Source of the DNA: Branchiostoma floridae
Taxonomy: Eukaryota; Chordata; Leptocardii; Amphioxiformes; Branchiostomatidae
Assembly (NCBI RefSeq): GCF_000003815.2
Contig: NC_049985.1
Location: forward strand, 18,678,215-18,742,214
Direction: 5' to 3'
DNA: 64,000 nucleotides
The position numbers and the translations under genes are program-made. Below, in pieces: positions 22,016 through 33,021 of the stretch (within the stretch, counting starts at the first letter, position 1; the number at the start of each line of letters is the position of its first letter). The notes under the pieces were generated by a model. The model ran no database searches and was not told where the DNA came from. It worked only from the letters and a program-made list of their open reading frames with translations.

Positions 22016-22235
22016 TTTTTTTTTTCTATTTGCTTTTGGACAGACGAGAACGATGTGGCACTGCACTCAAGTTTTGTAACTTATATTAACAATGCCACAT
22101 ACACGGTACAGATAGAAGGAAAGTCGTGTAAAGTGCCTTTCCCAAGGGCACAACGTCGGGGGCACGGTGGGAATCGAACTCAGGACCCATAGATTCCGAG
22201 CCGAACGCTCTACCAGTTACGCCACGCCCGACGCC
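22016..22235 (-). mobile_element. tRNA-derived SINE with 9-bp TSD
   Basis: On the minus strand it starts GGCGTCGGGCGTGGCGTAAC, with an A box (TGGCGTAACTGGTAGAGC) and a B box (GAGTTCGATTCCC). The body GTTGTGCCCTTGGGAAAGGC follows, then a tail ending in poly-A (T-run at 22016). ACAATAATA flanks both sides (22007-22015 and 22236-22244), a clean target-site duplication within satellite sequence. It is about 220 bases long. Confidence 0.92.
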
Positions 22236-22419
22236 ACAATAATATAGGGGAAAGACGGTAGTAATCAGAGTGCATCAATACAATGATATGGGTGAAAGAC
22301 GACAGTACTCAGAGTGCATCAATACAATGATATAGGTGAAAGACGACAGTACTCAGAGTGCATCAATACAATGATATAGGGGAAAGACGGCAGTAATCAG
22401 CGTGCATCAATACAATAAT

Positions 22420-22638
22420 TTTTTTTTTCTATTTGCTTTTGGACAGACGAGAACGATGTGGCACTGCACTCAAGTTTTGTAACTTATATTAACAATGCCA
22501 CATACACGGTACAGATAGAAGGAAAGTCGTGTAAAGTGCCTTTCCCAAGGGCACAACGTCGGGGGCACGGTGGGAATCGAACTCAGGACCCATAGATTCC
22601 GAGCCGAACGCTCTACCAGTTACGCCACGCCCGACGCC
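22420..22638 (-). mobile_element. Second, near-identical SINE copy
   Basis: Its sequence matches 22016-22235 almost base for base and sits in the same satellite context, preceded by the rare unit variant AATCAGCGTGCATCAATACA and followed by ACAATAATATAGGGG. The shared flanks indicate duplication of a satellite block already carrying the SINE, not a second transposition. Confidence 0.9.
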
Positions 22639-23235
22639 ACAATAATATAGGGGAAAGACGGCAGTAATCAGAGTGCATCAATACAATGATATGGGTGAAA
22701 GACGGCAGTAATCTGAGTGCACCAAAACAATGATATAGGTGAAAGACGGCAGTACTCAGAGTGCATCAATACAATAATATAGGGGAAAGACGACAGTAAT
22801 CAGAGTGCATCAATCCAATGATATAGGTGAAAGACGGCAGTACTCGGAGTGCATCAATACAATGATATAGGGGAAGACGGCAGTAATCAGAGTGCATCGA
22901 TACAATGATATAGGGGAAAGACGGCAGTTCTCAGATTGCATCAATTCAATGATATAGGTGAAAGACGGCAGTAATCAGAGTGCATCAATACAATAATATA
23001 GGGGAAAGACGACAGTAATTAGAGTGCATCGATACAATAATGTGGGTGAAAGACGACAGTAATCAGAGTGCATCAATACAATGATATGGGTGAAAGACGG
23101 CAGTACTCAGAGTGCATCAATACAATGATATAGGGGAAAGACGACAGTAATCAGAGTGCATCAATACAATGATATAGGGGAAAGACGACAGTAATCAGCG
23201 TGCATCAATACAATGATATGGGTGAAAGATGACCG

Positions 23236-23776
23236 TCATTACATACATATTCATACTTGTTAACAAGTTGAAGCTTTCACATTCGCAGGCTGTAAAGGAA
23301 TAAAAATCAGTTGATGTTTTTTCCAAAACCCAAGTTAGTGGCATGGACACGATGTGGAATCCACCGTATTGCCTTCACGTGGGCTGAAGGTCCATTACTA
23401 TACATGGTAGTCGGGATTAAGTAGCAGGATTACTGGCGGATTTACTGCACTTTACTTACGGCACGAGGAAGGGGAAACCTGTTAACCGCCTTTCTATATC
23501 ATTACAGAGGGTCGGTACGAGGGTTTCCGTTACGTTTAAAGGCACCATTAACGCTTAACGTTATACTGCAAATTCGTTTATTTTCGCGGGAAGTTATTTC
23601 ACAGTAGGAGACTCAGAGGAAATGGTCCTTTTGCGGAAATCAGAAGAATGTTGCAAATCAAAACACTGACACACGATTCAACGATGTGTTGATTTGGCGT
23701 TAGAGAGGCACGATGGTTATAAACCCATCGAGAATATTTCAAGATTTGCAGTATTCGGGAACTCACTTTGCAGTAT
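23236..23776. other. No recognisable gene; MITE fragment
   Basis: At about 23559-23597 there is a short piece (ACTGCAAATTCG ... TTTTCGCGGGAAGTTATTTC) resembling the CGCGG-rich MITE at 24434. Nothing else is supportable. Confidence 0.35.
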
Positions 23777-23910
23777 TCAACCAACCAACCAGCCAACCAA
23801 AATATCAACCAACAAATAAGTCAACTAGCATTAAAAAACAACCAACCGACCTACCGACCGACCGACCAACCTACCAACCAATCAGCTAGTCAGCCAGTCA
23901 GCTAACCAAC
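23777..23910. repeat. CCAA/CCGA-type simple repeat
   Basis: Imperfect tetranucleotide runs of CCAA, CCGA and CAGT type with interruptions. No coding significance. Confidence 0.85.
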
Positions 23911-24433
23911 CTCAAATATTTTGTTACATATTTACTATTTGTTTTTATGTAGTATTTCTATTTTTGTCTAAATTGTTAAATTTCTATGAATTAGTTGCTA
24001 ATAGAGGAAGAGCTAGAACAAGACATCCTGGCTTCTTCTCAAAGCCATTTTTTGTTGTTGTTCTAATTATCTCTGTTAATTGATTTTAACAAAAGAGAGT
24101 CAATTTTGTGTGGCGTCAGGATAAGAGTAGATAATAGTGTTCGCCAACCTTGGAGCATGTACATTTTGCCCTTCGTATACAGAAAGGACACGCATTATGA
24201 TTAATTCATGTCTGTTTTGTGCTCGTCTCTCTTGAGAGATATCCTAATCTCAAAAGAACACCACATGCAACATCTGCGTCCTATAGTTAGAACAAACGTC
24301 ACATGAAGTAAAAATGTGGCATTAAAAAGAAAACAGAAGAAGAAAAATGATCTTTATTACGCCACAGCGTTAAGACCATAAGAGAGACAATGTATGGTAA
24401 CTTGTACATCAATGGCAGTTAAACCGTTGCTGG

Positions 24434-24629
24434 TACTGTAAATGCATTTAATTTTGCGGAAATTTAATTTCGCGGTAGCGGGAAAATGGGCTTTTCGCGG
24501 TGGTTTTAATTTCACGGTAGCACCATACACTGTTACTGTTATGGAAAAATGTTCGCTGTGTTTTTGAAAGCGATCGCCACGAAAACCGCAAACATCAATC
24601 CACCGCGAAAGTTTCTGCATATACAGTAT
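24434..24629. mobile_element. CGCGG-rich MITE (CTGTAAATGCA termini)
   Basis: It begins TACTGTAAATGCATTTAATT and ends TGCATATACAGTA, with repeated internal modules of the type TTCGCGGT and ACCGCGAA in both orientations. It is the same family as the insertions at 51058 and 59879 and the half-element at 60725. TA at the outer edge may be the target site. Confidence 0.85.
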
Positions 24630-25158
24630 CTTACAATTCTAATGAACTAATCTGCTTTTGTGCACATTAGTGGGGGCACTATGATTAAGCCTGCTAATAC
24701 CCTATCATCCCCTGTACATTACGATGGGAACAGGCTGCTGCGCCAGGAATGTGAAATATTGTCCTGCTTTTATGAATTTTTCTACATATTAATGGTATAA
24801 AATAAAATAGATCATATTGAACATCTCTTTCCTTTGAAATGTGGTAATATTGTATATCAAATAGATTTAATTATATTATATAGGTCTCTGTCATTTGGTG
24901 GAAAATTCTATTACAAAGTGGAATTTGTTCATGATATCTCTGTGCTATGATGAACACATACTCTCCTTTGCTGCTGTGCTGTTTATGTCCTAAATAATCT
25001 GTATACGAATCGGACAAGACAAAATAGATCATATTGAAGATCCTTGTAGTTTGTAACTGGTAATATTGTATGCCCAATAGATTGTATCATATTCTATCGG
25101 TCTTTGGCTATTTGGTGGAAAATTATATTACAAATTGGAATTCGTTCACGATATCTCT
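24630..25158. repeat. Diverged tandem duplication
   Basis: Two related segments of about 230 bases (near 24800-24960 and 25020-25158) share TAGATCATATTGAA, ATAGATT...TATATT, GGTGGAAAATT and TTACAAA.TGGAATT. I see no gene. Confidence 0.6.
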
Positions 25159-25534
25159 GGGCCACACCAATTTTATTTGTTGTTTCTCCGATTTTTTTTG
25201 GAAAAAAATTGGGTCGGTCGGCCAAAAAAATAGATAAATAACAATTTTGCAAAAAGTCGGGGGTAGGAGAGATCGAGGGGCTTACTCAAGTTACAGTTAA
25301 TTTAGCGGGGACCTGGTAGCAAAGTCCACAGTTTGAAGAAAAAAAGATAAACGTACTGTCCAAAATAGACACGTACAGCTACTGGAGTTTGAGACCCATA
25401 TAGTTAATTTGAGAAAGGAGAGGCTGTTAAATTTTGTCAACACTAGGTGTGACCATCAATTTGAATTTTTTTTTCAAATCGGCAAAAATAAGGTCGTGAA
25501 ATCCGACAAACAACAAATACAATTGGTGTGGCCC
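25159..25534. mobile_element. MITE with GGCCACACCAAT termini (PIF/Harbinger-like)
   Basis: The left end GGCCACACCAATTTTATTTG pairs with the right end ATACAATTGGTGTGGCC, and the arms extend into TTGTTGTTT / AAACAACAA and TCCGATTTTT / AAATCGG-like blocks. CTG flanks both ends, consistent with a 3-bp TSD. The right end is repeated in tandem downstream (25535-25650). The family assignment rests on terminus style and TSD length only. Confidence 0.75.
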
Positions 25535-25650
25535 TGTGGTAAGTTGTCAACACAAGGTATGACCATCAATTTGAAAAGTTTTTTTTTTTTTATCGGAAAA
25601 AAATACGGTCGTGAAATCCGACAAACAACAAATACAATTGGTGTGTCCCA
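25535..25650. repeat. Duplicated right end of the preceding MITE
   Basis: The sequence AGTTGTCAACACAAGGTATG ... AATACAATTGGTGTGTCCC repeats the final 115 or so bases of the element at 25159-25534 directly downstream. The element therefore has one left end and two right ends in tandem. Confidence 0.75.
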
Positions 25651-26500
25651 GTGGTATAATGAACGCCGTCTTTCCTTGGCTGGTGTGCTGTTTCACCGTG
25701 GCTGTTTATGAATCAGAGATAGTACTGGAGCATCTCCAGACGATGGTATTACGTGGGCGCACAGCAGGGTTGATTGGATCCTAATTGGGAGGATTACTAC
25801 AGGGGCCCGGTAAATGAAGACGGGTTGCGGTGACGCAGTTATGTTATCTGCGTCACGTGTGCGTCTCTCCACGGGCGGAACGTACGAGGATGAGCGCAAT
25901 TATCAGTGCCTCGCCTCGTGCGTCATCGTAAGGGGATCATTGGCCCGATTTAGACACGCCGGTTACATAGATGATCAATAGTAGGAAGTACCAGGTTCTG
26001 TACATTCACTGCTGTAGCGATCGGATGACGGTCTGTGAAAGCGTGTCTCTTCAGAATAAGGGATAGCAGAGAATTCTCGGTCTTTGGAAAATCGAAAAAG
26101 GCCTTTTATTACCGAGTCTTCGAAGTGCCAATACAGGGCAGAGATATTAGCATTCCAGCAGCGAAGAGGAACCCTAAAACCGTGTCATTTGGAAGGAACA
26201 CTATCGGAATTAACCATCAGTATCCAGGAACATAGAAGAAAGGAGTACCTTTGGGAATCGAATAGAGGAAAGTGGCAACGGCATTTAGACAGATCGGAAA
26301 GGTCCATTTTAAACTGGCTTGTGAGAAAGCTGGTGTAGGATCGTAGCTTCTGAAAAACACGACAAGGATCTTTAACAACTGTGGCATTGGAATTACGGAC
26401 AAGCTCTTGAAGAGAGATTCGAGCATACTAACAACTCGGGAATCTGTTACAACTGTGCCTTTCGAAACGCTGTAGGAGAAGCGAGATCTGTTATTTACAG
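25651..26500. other. No recognisable gene
   Basis: A moderately GC-rich patch at 25690-25920 does not encode anything I can recognise. The remainder is AT-rich and would be the intron upstream of the possible exon at 26501. Confidence 0.35.
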
Positions 26501-26746
26501 GAGATGACACCGGTGCATTTTACCACAGCATCCAGCGAAGCGCTACTCTTGAACGGGACCACGGTGAGGCCGTCCTCGGGAGGAGAGGTGATCGTCCCCG
26601 CCGACGACGATGGTGACGGCTCGGCAATGTTCACGACAAGGTACATCGCCGGGGTGACGACAAGCGGTGTTTTGGCTCTCGGATTCATTTTGCTTTGCTG
26701 TCATTCCGCGATCAAGCTAAAAATATGGAAACCCGTGGATGGCTGA
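26501..26746 (+). CDS. Possible terminal exon of a single-pass membrane protein
   Basis: After a good acceptor (CTGTTATTTACAG) there is an open, locally GC-rich frame of 81 codons ending in TGA. The first part is Thr/Ser-rich with acidic residues (PADDDGDG) and one N-glycosylation sequon (NGT). Residues about 46-68 form a hydrophobic segment (IAGVTTSGVLALGFILLCC). A short basic tail (KLKIWKPVDG) follows, the layout of a type I membrane protein end. I do not recognise the family. No upstream exon was identified, so this may be a pseudo-exon. Confidence 0.35.
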   Translation, partial: EMTPVHFTTASSEALLLNGTTVRPSSGGEVIVPADDDGDGSAMFTTRYIAGVTTSGVLALGFILLCCHSAIKLKIWKPVDG

Positions 26747-26849
26747 GAAATAGAATTCTACAGAATGGATAAAATTTTGGGCGTAGTTGCTACCCCCCGG
26801 TCATTCCTAATTTTTCAAGGGCGACCGGATCTAAACATACTCCGGAAAG

Positions 26850-29093
26850 TTGAAGACACTTGAATCTACGTTTGACAGCGACTTACATGGAGCTTACATT
26901 GAAGAGCAGATACCGTTCATTCGAGAGCTGAGTTTTACAAAATCAAAAACGGTGAGTGCTTTTTCCCACCAAACGGAATACGATATATACGAACATTCAT
27001 TTCAAACAGGTCGATGTTGTATTCGTCATAAACAATTTTATAACAGACCTGACTAGTCAAAGCATGACGTACTGTCAGTTGAACAATTTCTCGCACAACC
27101 TAGTCAAATGGCTACCTATTCACTCACCACAAAATATAGTGTACCGTCCCTTACGGTCACTACTCAACTAAAAATAACTGGAGCTGACGAATTCTCTCCA
27201 TCCATTCTGTGTTACTATTCAATGGATGAAGGTTACATCGTGACCTTGTTTGATACTCCAGAAATCCATTCATCTAGAACGTTATTCACTGAAAGGAAAG
27301 ATCCTACGTTTTGACCCTTTTTATGCATGGGTACATTCATCCATTCTCCTGAAGAGGCGAATCTTTGATTGAACGAAATTTACCAATTTTTTTCTCTCGT
27401 TGGACGGATAAGAATGATCGACTGAGGAATACCAACCCGAATACTAAGCCCGGTAACGTCGAAAATCGTTCAGTGAACTCCGGAAACACACTTAGCCTTG
27501 TGATTACGGTTAACTGGATTCTATTTGACCGAATGACTTCAGAGTATTGCACGTACGTGGAGCAATTTCACCACTATGCACCCAGGTTATCAATGAGTCT
27601 GATAGTGATTGATACTATACGATACCTTTACGCCGTAGGCATATAACTATAAGCACATACGATCAAGACCCAACAATCGGAAGATTGCGTTCAAATGATT
27701 ATTTTTGGGAAATGGTTCCCGATCTATGTGGAAATCAGCTAGCTGATTCAGTAACGACTCATTCAGCTTAACGGTTCTTCATCATTTATTTCAAAACAAA
27801 GAAGGCTGGCCAGTTAAACATTGTGGCCACTTGGACACAGTTTGAATGATGACATGTCCTGTATGCATCTCTAGGTATCTGTAAGTGACATCATTCAGTC
27901 TTCTCTATGTGCATCTATGCAAGACTACATAATCGCATGTGGGTATCGGAAATCAACTGAAGTTAGTCGCGGTTACTCGATGGATTCATACATTGCAGAT
28001 AGAGGAAGTGTGCTACCCAGCAAAACTTCTGGCACGCATTAACGACGATATCCCTTCTACAGAACTACACGGCTTTCCTAAATGGCAGTGATTCAATCTT
28101 CTACTTCAATACTTCAATTGACCTTCTGTATGGAGGAAACCATTGAATGATGACATACTGTCCACGTAATTCTTACTTATTCTACAGAGGCAATGGTCTT
28201 AAGTCCAGTACGTGCATCTATGCAGAAATCCATGATCGCATTTGGGGAGTGGAATTCAGTTGGAGTACCTCACGGCAATGGCTCATTCGAGCTTTGAATC
28301 TCTTCATCATTCATTTATCAAGTACAGCAGAGGAGAAAGACACGGTGAGCGTCCAGAACATAGCTTGAATGATTACATTCTGTCGATGGAATTTCTAGGT
28401 ATTCCAAAAAGGTAGAAAATGAACTAGTCGTCGATATTCGGAAATCTATCATTACAAGAAGTAATCGCCTGGGACACAGCTTTAATGATGGCAATTCCCG
28501 TAGACACAACTTCACGGTATCCTAAATGGACCATTCTCATATGATCTAAGTCAGGTATGTCTACACAAGAGGAATCCAAAATCACACCACCGAAATCATG
28601 ATCATCTGGAGTCAGTTATTACGCTTCGTCAAACTTCGATATATCGCAGATAGCACTGGGGGCTTCCCAGTTTGTCGTCTAACACACTGAACATTGTGGT
28701 GATGCTAGTCTACTTGTGTCGCAACATCGCAGTGGTATATACGCCGACTTCCCTTTTCACCATCATCCTTTCTACGATAGTGCATGGAGTCCGTCGTTGC
28801 AGGGAGATTGACAAGTTTAACAATTGGGACACAGTTCTAATGATGACATGCAGCTGCAGCATAGTGTCTAAAACTTCTCAGTATTCTAAGGAGGCAAGGT
28901 TTTGATGTACTCCTCAGTAGATACATCTATGCAGGAAGAATCTTCAATTTCATTTACGGAGCGGACATGATCTGGAATTCACTACGACTGTGGCTCTTTC
29001 GCGTTAACGTCTCTTTGGTCATTGCCACATACTGAAGGACTTAATTATAAGCGAGTTAAGCTTCAGATACACAGTTGAAATATGATATCCCGA
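26850..29093. repeat. Very degenerate tandem repeat region
   Basis: Landmarks recur at irregular spacing: GAATGATGACAT or a near variant at about 27844, 28145, 28366, 28483 and 28837; ACACAGTTT/CTAATGATG preceding several of these; TCTATGCAGGAA/AAATC at about 28219 and 28929; and ATTGCAGATAG / ATCGCAGATAG at 27994 and 28642. I interpret this as an old satellite with units of a few hundred bases. No coding frame is supported. Confidence 0.5.
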
Positions 29094-29193
29094 NNNNNNN
29101 NNNNNNNNNNNNNNNNNNNNNNNNNNNNNNNNNNNNNNNNNNNNNNNNNNNNNNNNNNNNNNNNNNNNNNNNNNNNNNNNNNNNNNNNNNNNN
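29094..29193. other. Assembly gap (100 N)
   Basis: A run of 100 undetermined bases of conventional size. Confidence 0.99.
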
Positions 29194-29285
29194 TTTATTG
29201 TACCAGGTGTGATATGTGTCTTCTTTCATCATCATATTAAAATTCACCAAGATAATGACGTCACTTTGTTTTCGCACAATGGTAA

Positions 29286-29619
29286 GGCCACACCAATTTA
29301 ATTTCTTGGTTCATGGATTCGCTCCCTCCAATTTTTTGGAAAAAAAAAATTACCACTCAGCAAATTTTCACCATTAATGAAACCATTCACTAACTTTCTG
29401 GTGTAGCAAATTGACCTTTATATCATAAGCTCCTTAAAGTGTGGGTACAGGTGCTGTTACTGTACAGTAATAGTGTTTTCGTGCTTTTTATTCTTTATGT
29501 TTTGGATTAGCCCTTACCTTTACCCCAACCATTTTACAATTTTCATTTTTATTTCACCCTCTCGCTCCATATTTTTTATGAAAAAATCCGTGAACCAAGA
29601 AATTAAATTGGTGTAGCCT
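29286..29619. mobile_element. MITE with GGCCACACCAAT termini and TAA TSD
   Basis: The left end GGCCACACCAATTTAATTTC and the right end GAAATTAAATTGGTGTAGCC are inverted, continuing through TTGGTTCATGGAT / ATCCGTGAACCAA. TAA flanks both sides, matching the TWA target preference of PIF/Harbinger elements. It shares the terminal 12 bases with 25159-25534, but the core differs. Confidence 0.82.
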
Positions 29620-29689
29620 AATCAGTATGAATATATATGTTGTGTGTGCTTTTCGCTTGATTTGTATTTTTTTTTATTCCAGACATGCC

Positions 29690-30170
29690 TGGACACTCGA
29701 ACTCCAACCTTAATATTGTGTAATTTGTGGCAATCGGACAACCCCCACGTGTCATTGATGCTCCCTAGCGATTCATGTCATTTTTGCACCTGTTTTTTCT
29801 GCAATAATCTCTTTAACTGCTAGGTGGCAATTGTGATCCATACAGTCGACTCCAATAATCTACATGTATTATAGGGGTGTCTAAGCATAAAGACGAATCT
29901 TACGGAACTTCTACGAGTTTTAGGGAAAGCATATGATCAATTACTAAGACAAATGCGAATTTTACGGAAATTACACTATTCACGTCCGAGAAACATACTA
30001 GTTTGATACCAAATACATACGAGTTCTACGTTATACATGCAATCCTTAGTCTAGTGAACCATTAATAAATTCAGTATAAATCGCATATTTCTTGGTACAT
30101 GAAGTGAATCATATGAACTCCGTAAGATTCTTACGTATATTTATTAATAGGCATCCATGTAAAAGTAAAC
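29690..30170. repeat. Dispersed repeat shared with 34975-35340
   Basis: Phrases CCACGTGTCATTGATGC, TTCTGCAATAAT, GCTAGGTGGCAATT and TGATCCATAC recur in the same order near 34999-35107 (CCACGTGTCATTGATGC, TTCTGCAATAAT, GCTAGGAGGCAATT, TGATCCATGC). Further on, both contain short ACGGAACT / TACGAGTTT-like phrases. No gene. Confidence 0.7.
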
Positions 30171-30514
30171 AATGTGTCGATGGGTAACAACTTGTACTCA
30201 ATTTGTTTGACGTCAACTAACACCCTGACAAAAGATCGCTGAAAAAAATACTAGTAGAATAGGAGAGCCAGGCATAAAATGTACAGATATACAATACGAG
30301 ACTTTACAAATAAGATAATCACCCTTTACGCACAGAATCAATTTAAGGGTGTGCTAGAATATTGGATAAACTTAAATATGCAGAGGATTGATTTATTTTG
30401 GCACCTTGGTGTACAGACATTCACTAGGTGAATAGATTCTTTTTTTCTTCCGTAACTTTTTACCAGGCTAGGGCTACCTACTCCGTAGCATATGCATGTC
30501 ACTGTTTTTATTCA

Positions 30515-30692
30515 TCCGGACAGACGAGGGCAATGTAGCACTGCACATAGGACAAATGGGCTTGCACATATTTTGACTGTACGTACACGACTTACAAAGT
30601 ACGGACAGAAGGTAAATGTAGTATTTTAGCTCAACAACAGAAGTTAGGTTCCAATTTTTACACTCGGTTGAAGAGTGGAAGGTCGTGTAAAG
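30515..30692 (-). mobile_element. 5'-truncated SINE fragment
   Basis: It matches the tail and body of the SINE family at 7221 and 22016: CGGACAGACGAGGGCAATGT, GCACTGCAC, GTACGGACAGAAGGTAAATG and GGAAGGTCGTGTAAAGT. The tRNA-like head is absent. Confidence 0.7.
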
Positions 30693-32757
30693 TAGATCGC
30701 CTCGCTAACTTTGCTTATTATGCAAAACATTTGGGATTTGTTCTTATATTCCATGTTGACCTAACCTTGTCGTTTGCGTGAAGTAAAATTACGCTCTACA
30801 ATAACTCATTATACCAACTAATAAAGAATTAGTTAAGAAATAAATGGATTCATAACTAGAGTTCGGCGAGCTCATAAAATCTACTTACTGTGGCCTAAAT
30901 AACATGCGTATTGTTTGGTATTTTGAAATGTTCCCCCTATCCCGGCCCCACGCGAAGGATCGGAAACTGGTTTTACCCGGTCGCAGCCAGTTTTAAAAGT
31001 AACGTTAATCATTTTCAAACCAAAGACCAATTAGGCCATGTTGCTTTAATTATATGGATGACATCCTCTGGGAACTCCAAAACTGATGCGAGCATGCGAA
31101 TTAAAAGAAAATGTCCAAAAACTAAGAAATCTCTTAGTATAAAATCTAAGTGGCCAGGAAGGTTGAAAAAAACGACTAAACACACAGAGTACGGCGTCCG
31201 AACAATTGAGTCTTTTTTGTTGTTCTTTCACATTACACATGGGTAGCACTGACAAGTTTATATTTCTCATGCGTTTTACAAACCGACAATAGCGAAACCC
31301 ATACAGTCCTACCACTGCATGAAAACTCTAATTTCCAGGTGTTTCAAGGGACTTACACACCTGTGAAATGTTCTGTGTCCTGGCTGTGTACATGACTTTC
31401 CTGGTTCGGCGTGTAATGGCCCTGTTTTTTTCTTACATACCTGGACACGCGCTTGTACAGGAATTTCTAGGACCCTCACACCAGACGTGTAGGGGAAATA
31501 GGCAGACAAAGGCCTGGCGGCGCCTATTCTCAAAGCCAAGCTTGGGTCGCGGGTTTACTGTTTACGGCAACTAATACCCCTGCAACCCAGCCTAGGCTAT
31601 GCTTTGACAATTAATAAGCAATGAGGTTTACATTTTAAACACACAATAAGGGGGAGTGTAGGGGGTATTAAATGGTTGGTATGTCCACCCGTGACATCGT
31701 CTGACAGAACAAAGTGGAACAAAATACAACGATAAAAGGAAACGGCATCCCAACTTTTAGGAATACCATCAAGGTCAGAAAGAAAGGTCTACAAAATACT
31801 AAAAAAAACAATCATTATTGATGAAGCTGTGATTTGTTTGACCCGATATTTCCATCGCATTTGGAAATCCTACGGTCGGCACGTATTGAACGCCGAAGGC
31901 AGTTACTCTTGGGGCTAATGCGGGTCATTCATATTCATTTCTACATGTCGGAAAAATATATGCTAGGGATAGATCTTGGTTTCTAAATAGGAAAGTATGT
32001 CTTAAGCCAAGGAGGTTTCAACTTCCCTGCATAAACAAACTCGTCATTTTTATTAAACAAGCAGCAGTTCTTTAGCCGGATGTGTATTGCATTGTCTAGC
32101 ACAGACAAAGGCCACAAACGCCCAGCGTTCATTGAATCATTATTATTTTCTTCTTTAAATATTTTGCACTCACACTGAGATTCTGTTTCAACATACATAA
32201 ATCTGAATTGCTGCAATAGACATCTGCGTTAATCGCGATAATCAGTTTCGTGATCAGCCCCCTTTGTATGAAGAGCTATGAAAATAAACTAACCAAAGAA
32301 GTTTAATTTGGAAATTAGTAAACTAGTGATGTACGATGTTTTTATAGCTGCAAATACAGAGTGCCTGTCGCGACATAGCGAGGAAGTTGAACTAAAACGA
32401 CGTTGGGCATAGGGAAAACATAAGACTGCGTTCTGATTTATGGGCAACTTTTTGTCAAAAGAATGGAGAGAACACGGGACAAAATACTGTCCATTTTCTT
32501 GGTTACCGTCTGTAACTTTGGCTACTGTCGACGCACAATATACGTGAAATGATCTATATCAAGATATAACCTCCTTGACTCGATGTACTAAATTTTTGTC
32601 CCAGATTATGTTTTTGATTGTACAAAATAGGTGAGAACGTTGAACGTTAAATTTCTACCGATGTTTCAAGCTGTTGATAATCACAGCGGCATGTTTCACA
32701 TCTTTCTAGGCAGGTATTGTTTTACTGTGAAATACGGGTAATCAGGCAGAGCTAGAT
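30693..32757. other. No recognisable gene
   Basis: At 31340-31490 there are repeated ACACACCTG / CAGGTGT-like words, but no clean element boundaries. The open frame at 30911-31246 is Lys-rich and resembles no family. Nothing is supportable as a gene. Confidence 0.4.
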
Positions 32758-32945
32758 CCCGATCGGCGATTCTGCCGGTAGAGATCCAAATCAGAGATTT
32801 TGTCGACAGAGACTCTAATTGAGATTTCTATCGGTAGGATCGGCGATTCTGCCTGCAGAGATCCTGTTCGGGGTCTCTGTCGACAAAATCTCTGATCGGG
32901 ATCTCTACAGGCCGAATTGCCGATTCTACCAGATCGGAGTCTCTA
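32758..32945. mobile_element. Foldback element just upstream of the 14-3-3 gene
   Basis: Inverted blocks include CAGAGATTTTGTCGACAGAG against CTCTGTCGACAAAATCTCTG, and CCCGATCGGCGATTCTGCC against GGCCGAATTGCCGATTC-type modules. The phrase GATCGGCGATTCTGCC is also directly repeated. The element ends about 75 bases before the start codon at 33022, so it overlaps the likely promoter or 5' UTR. Confidence 0.75.
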
Positions 32946-33021
32946 CCCTGACATAAACATTACTGAGCCGTTGTTGTTTCCAATGCAGCTTTGTATCACT
33001 GACAACGCTGAGGACTGGAAA

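Larger units (their letters stand above)
19816..23235. repeat. 44-bp satellite array, interrupted
   Basis: The unit is 44 bases (measured 19861 to 19905) and contains GATATAGGTGAAAGACGGCA followed by GTAATCAGAGTGCATCAATA. Variants alternate GGGG/GGTG, GACGG/GACGA and TAATC/TACTC. About 11 uninterrupted units precede a 928-bp element at 20311, and further blocks surround a foldback element and two SINE copies. No coding capacity is implied. Confidence 0.95.

Noticed and set aside
22016-22235. tRNA gene on the minus strand
   Set aside because: A- and B-box-like sequences exist, but there is no acceptor stem or credible anticodon arm. The body, poly-A tail and TSD identify a SINE.
19816-23235. 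CRISPR-like array of short repeats
   Set aside because: The 44-bp units are contiguous with no unique spacers, and the window is eukaryotic.
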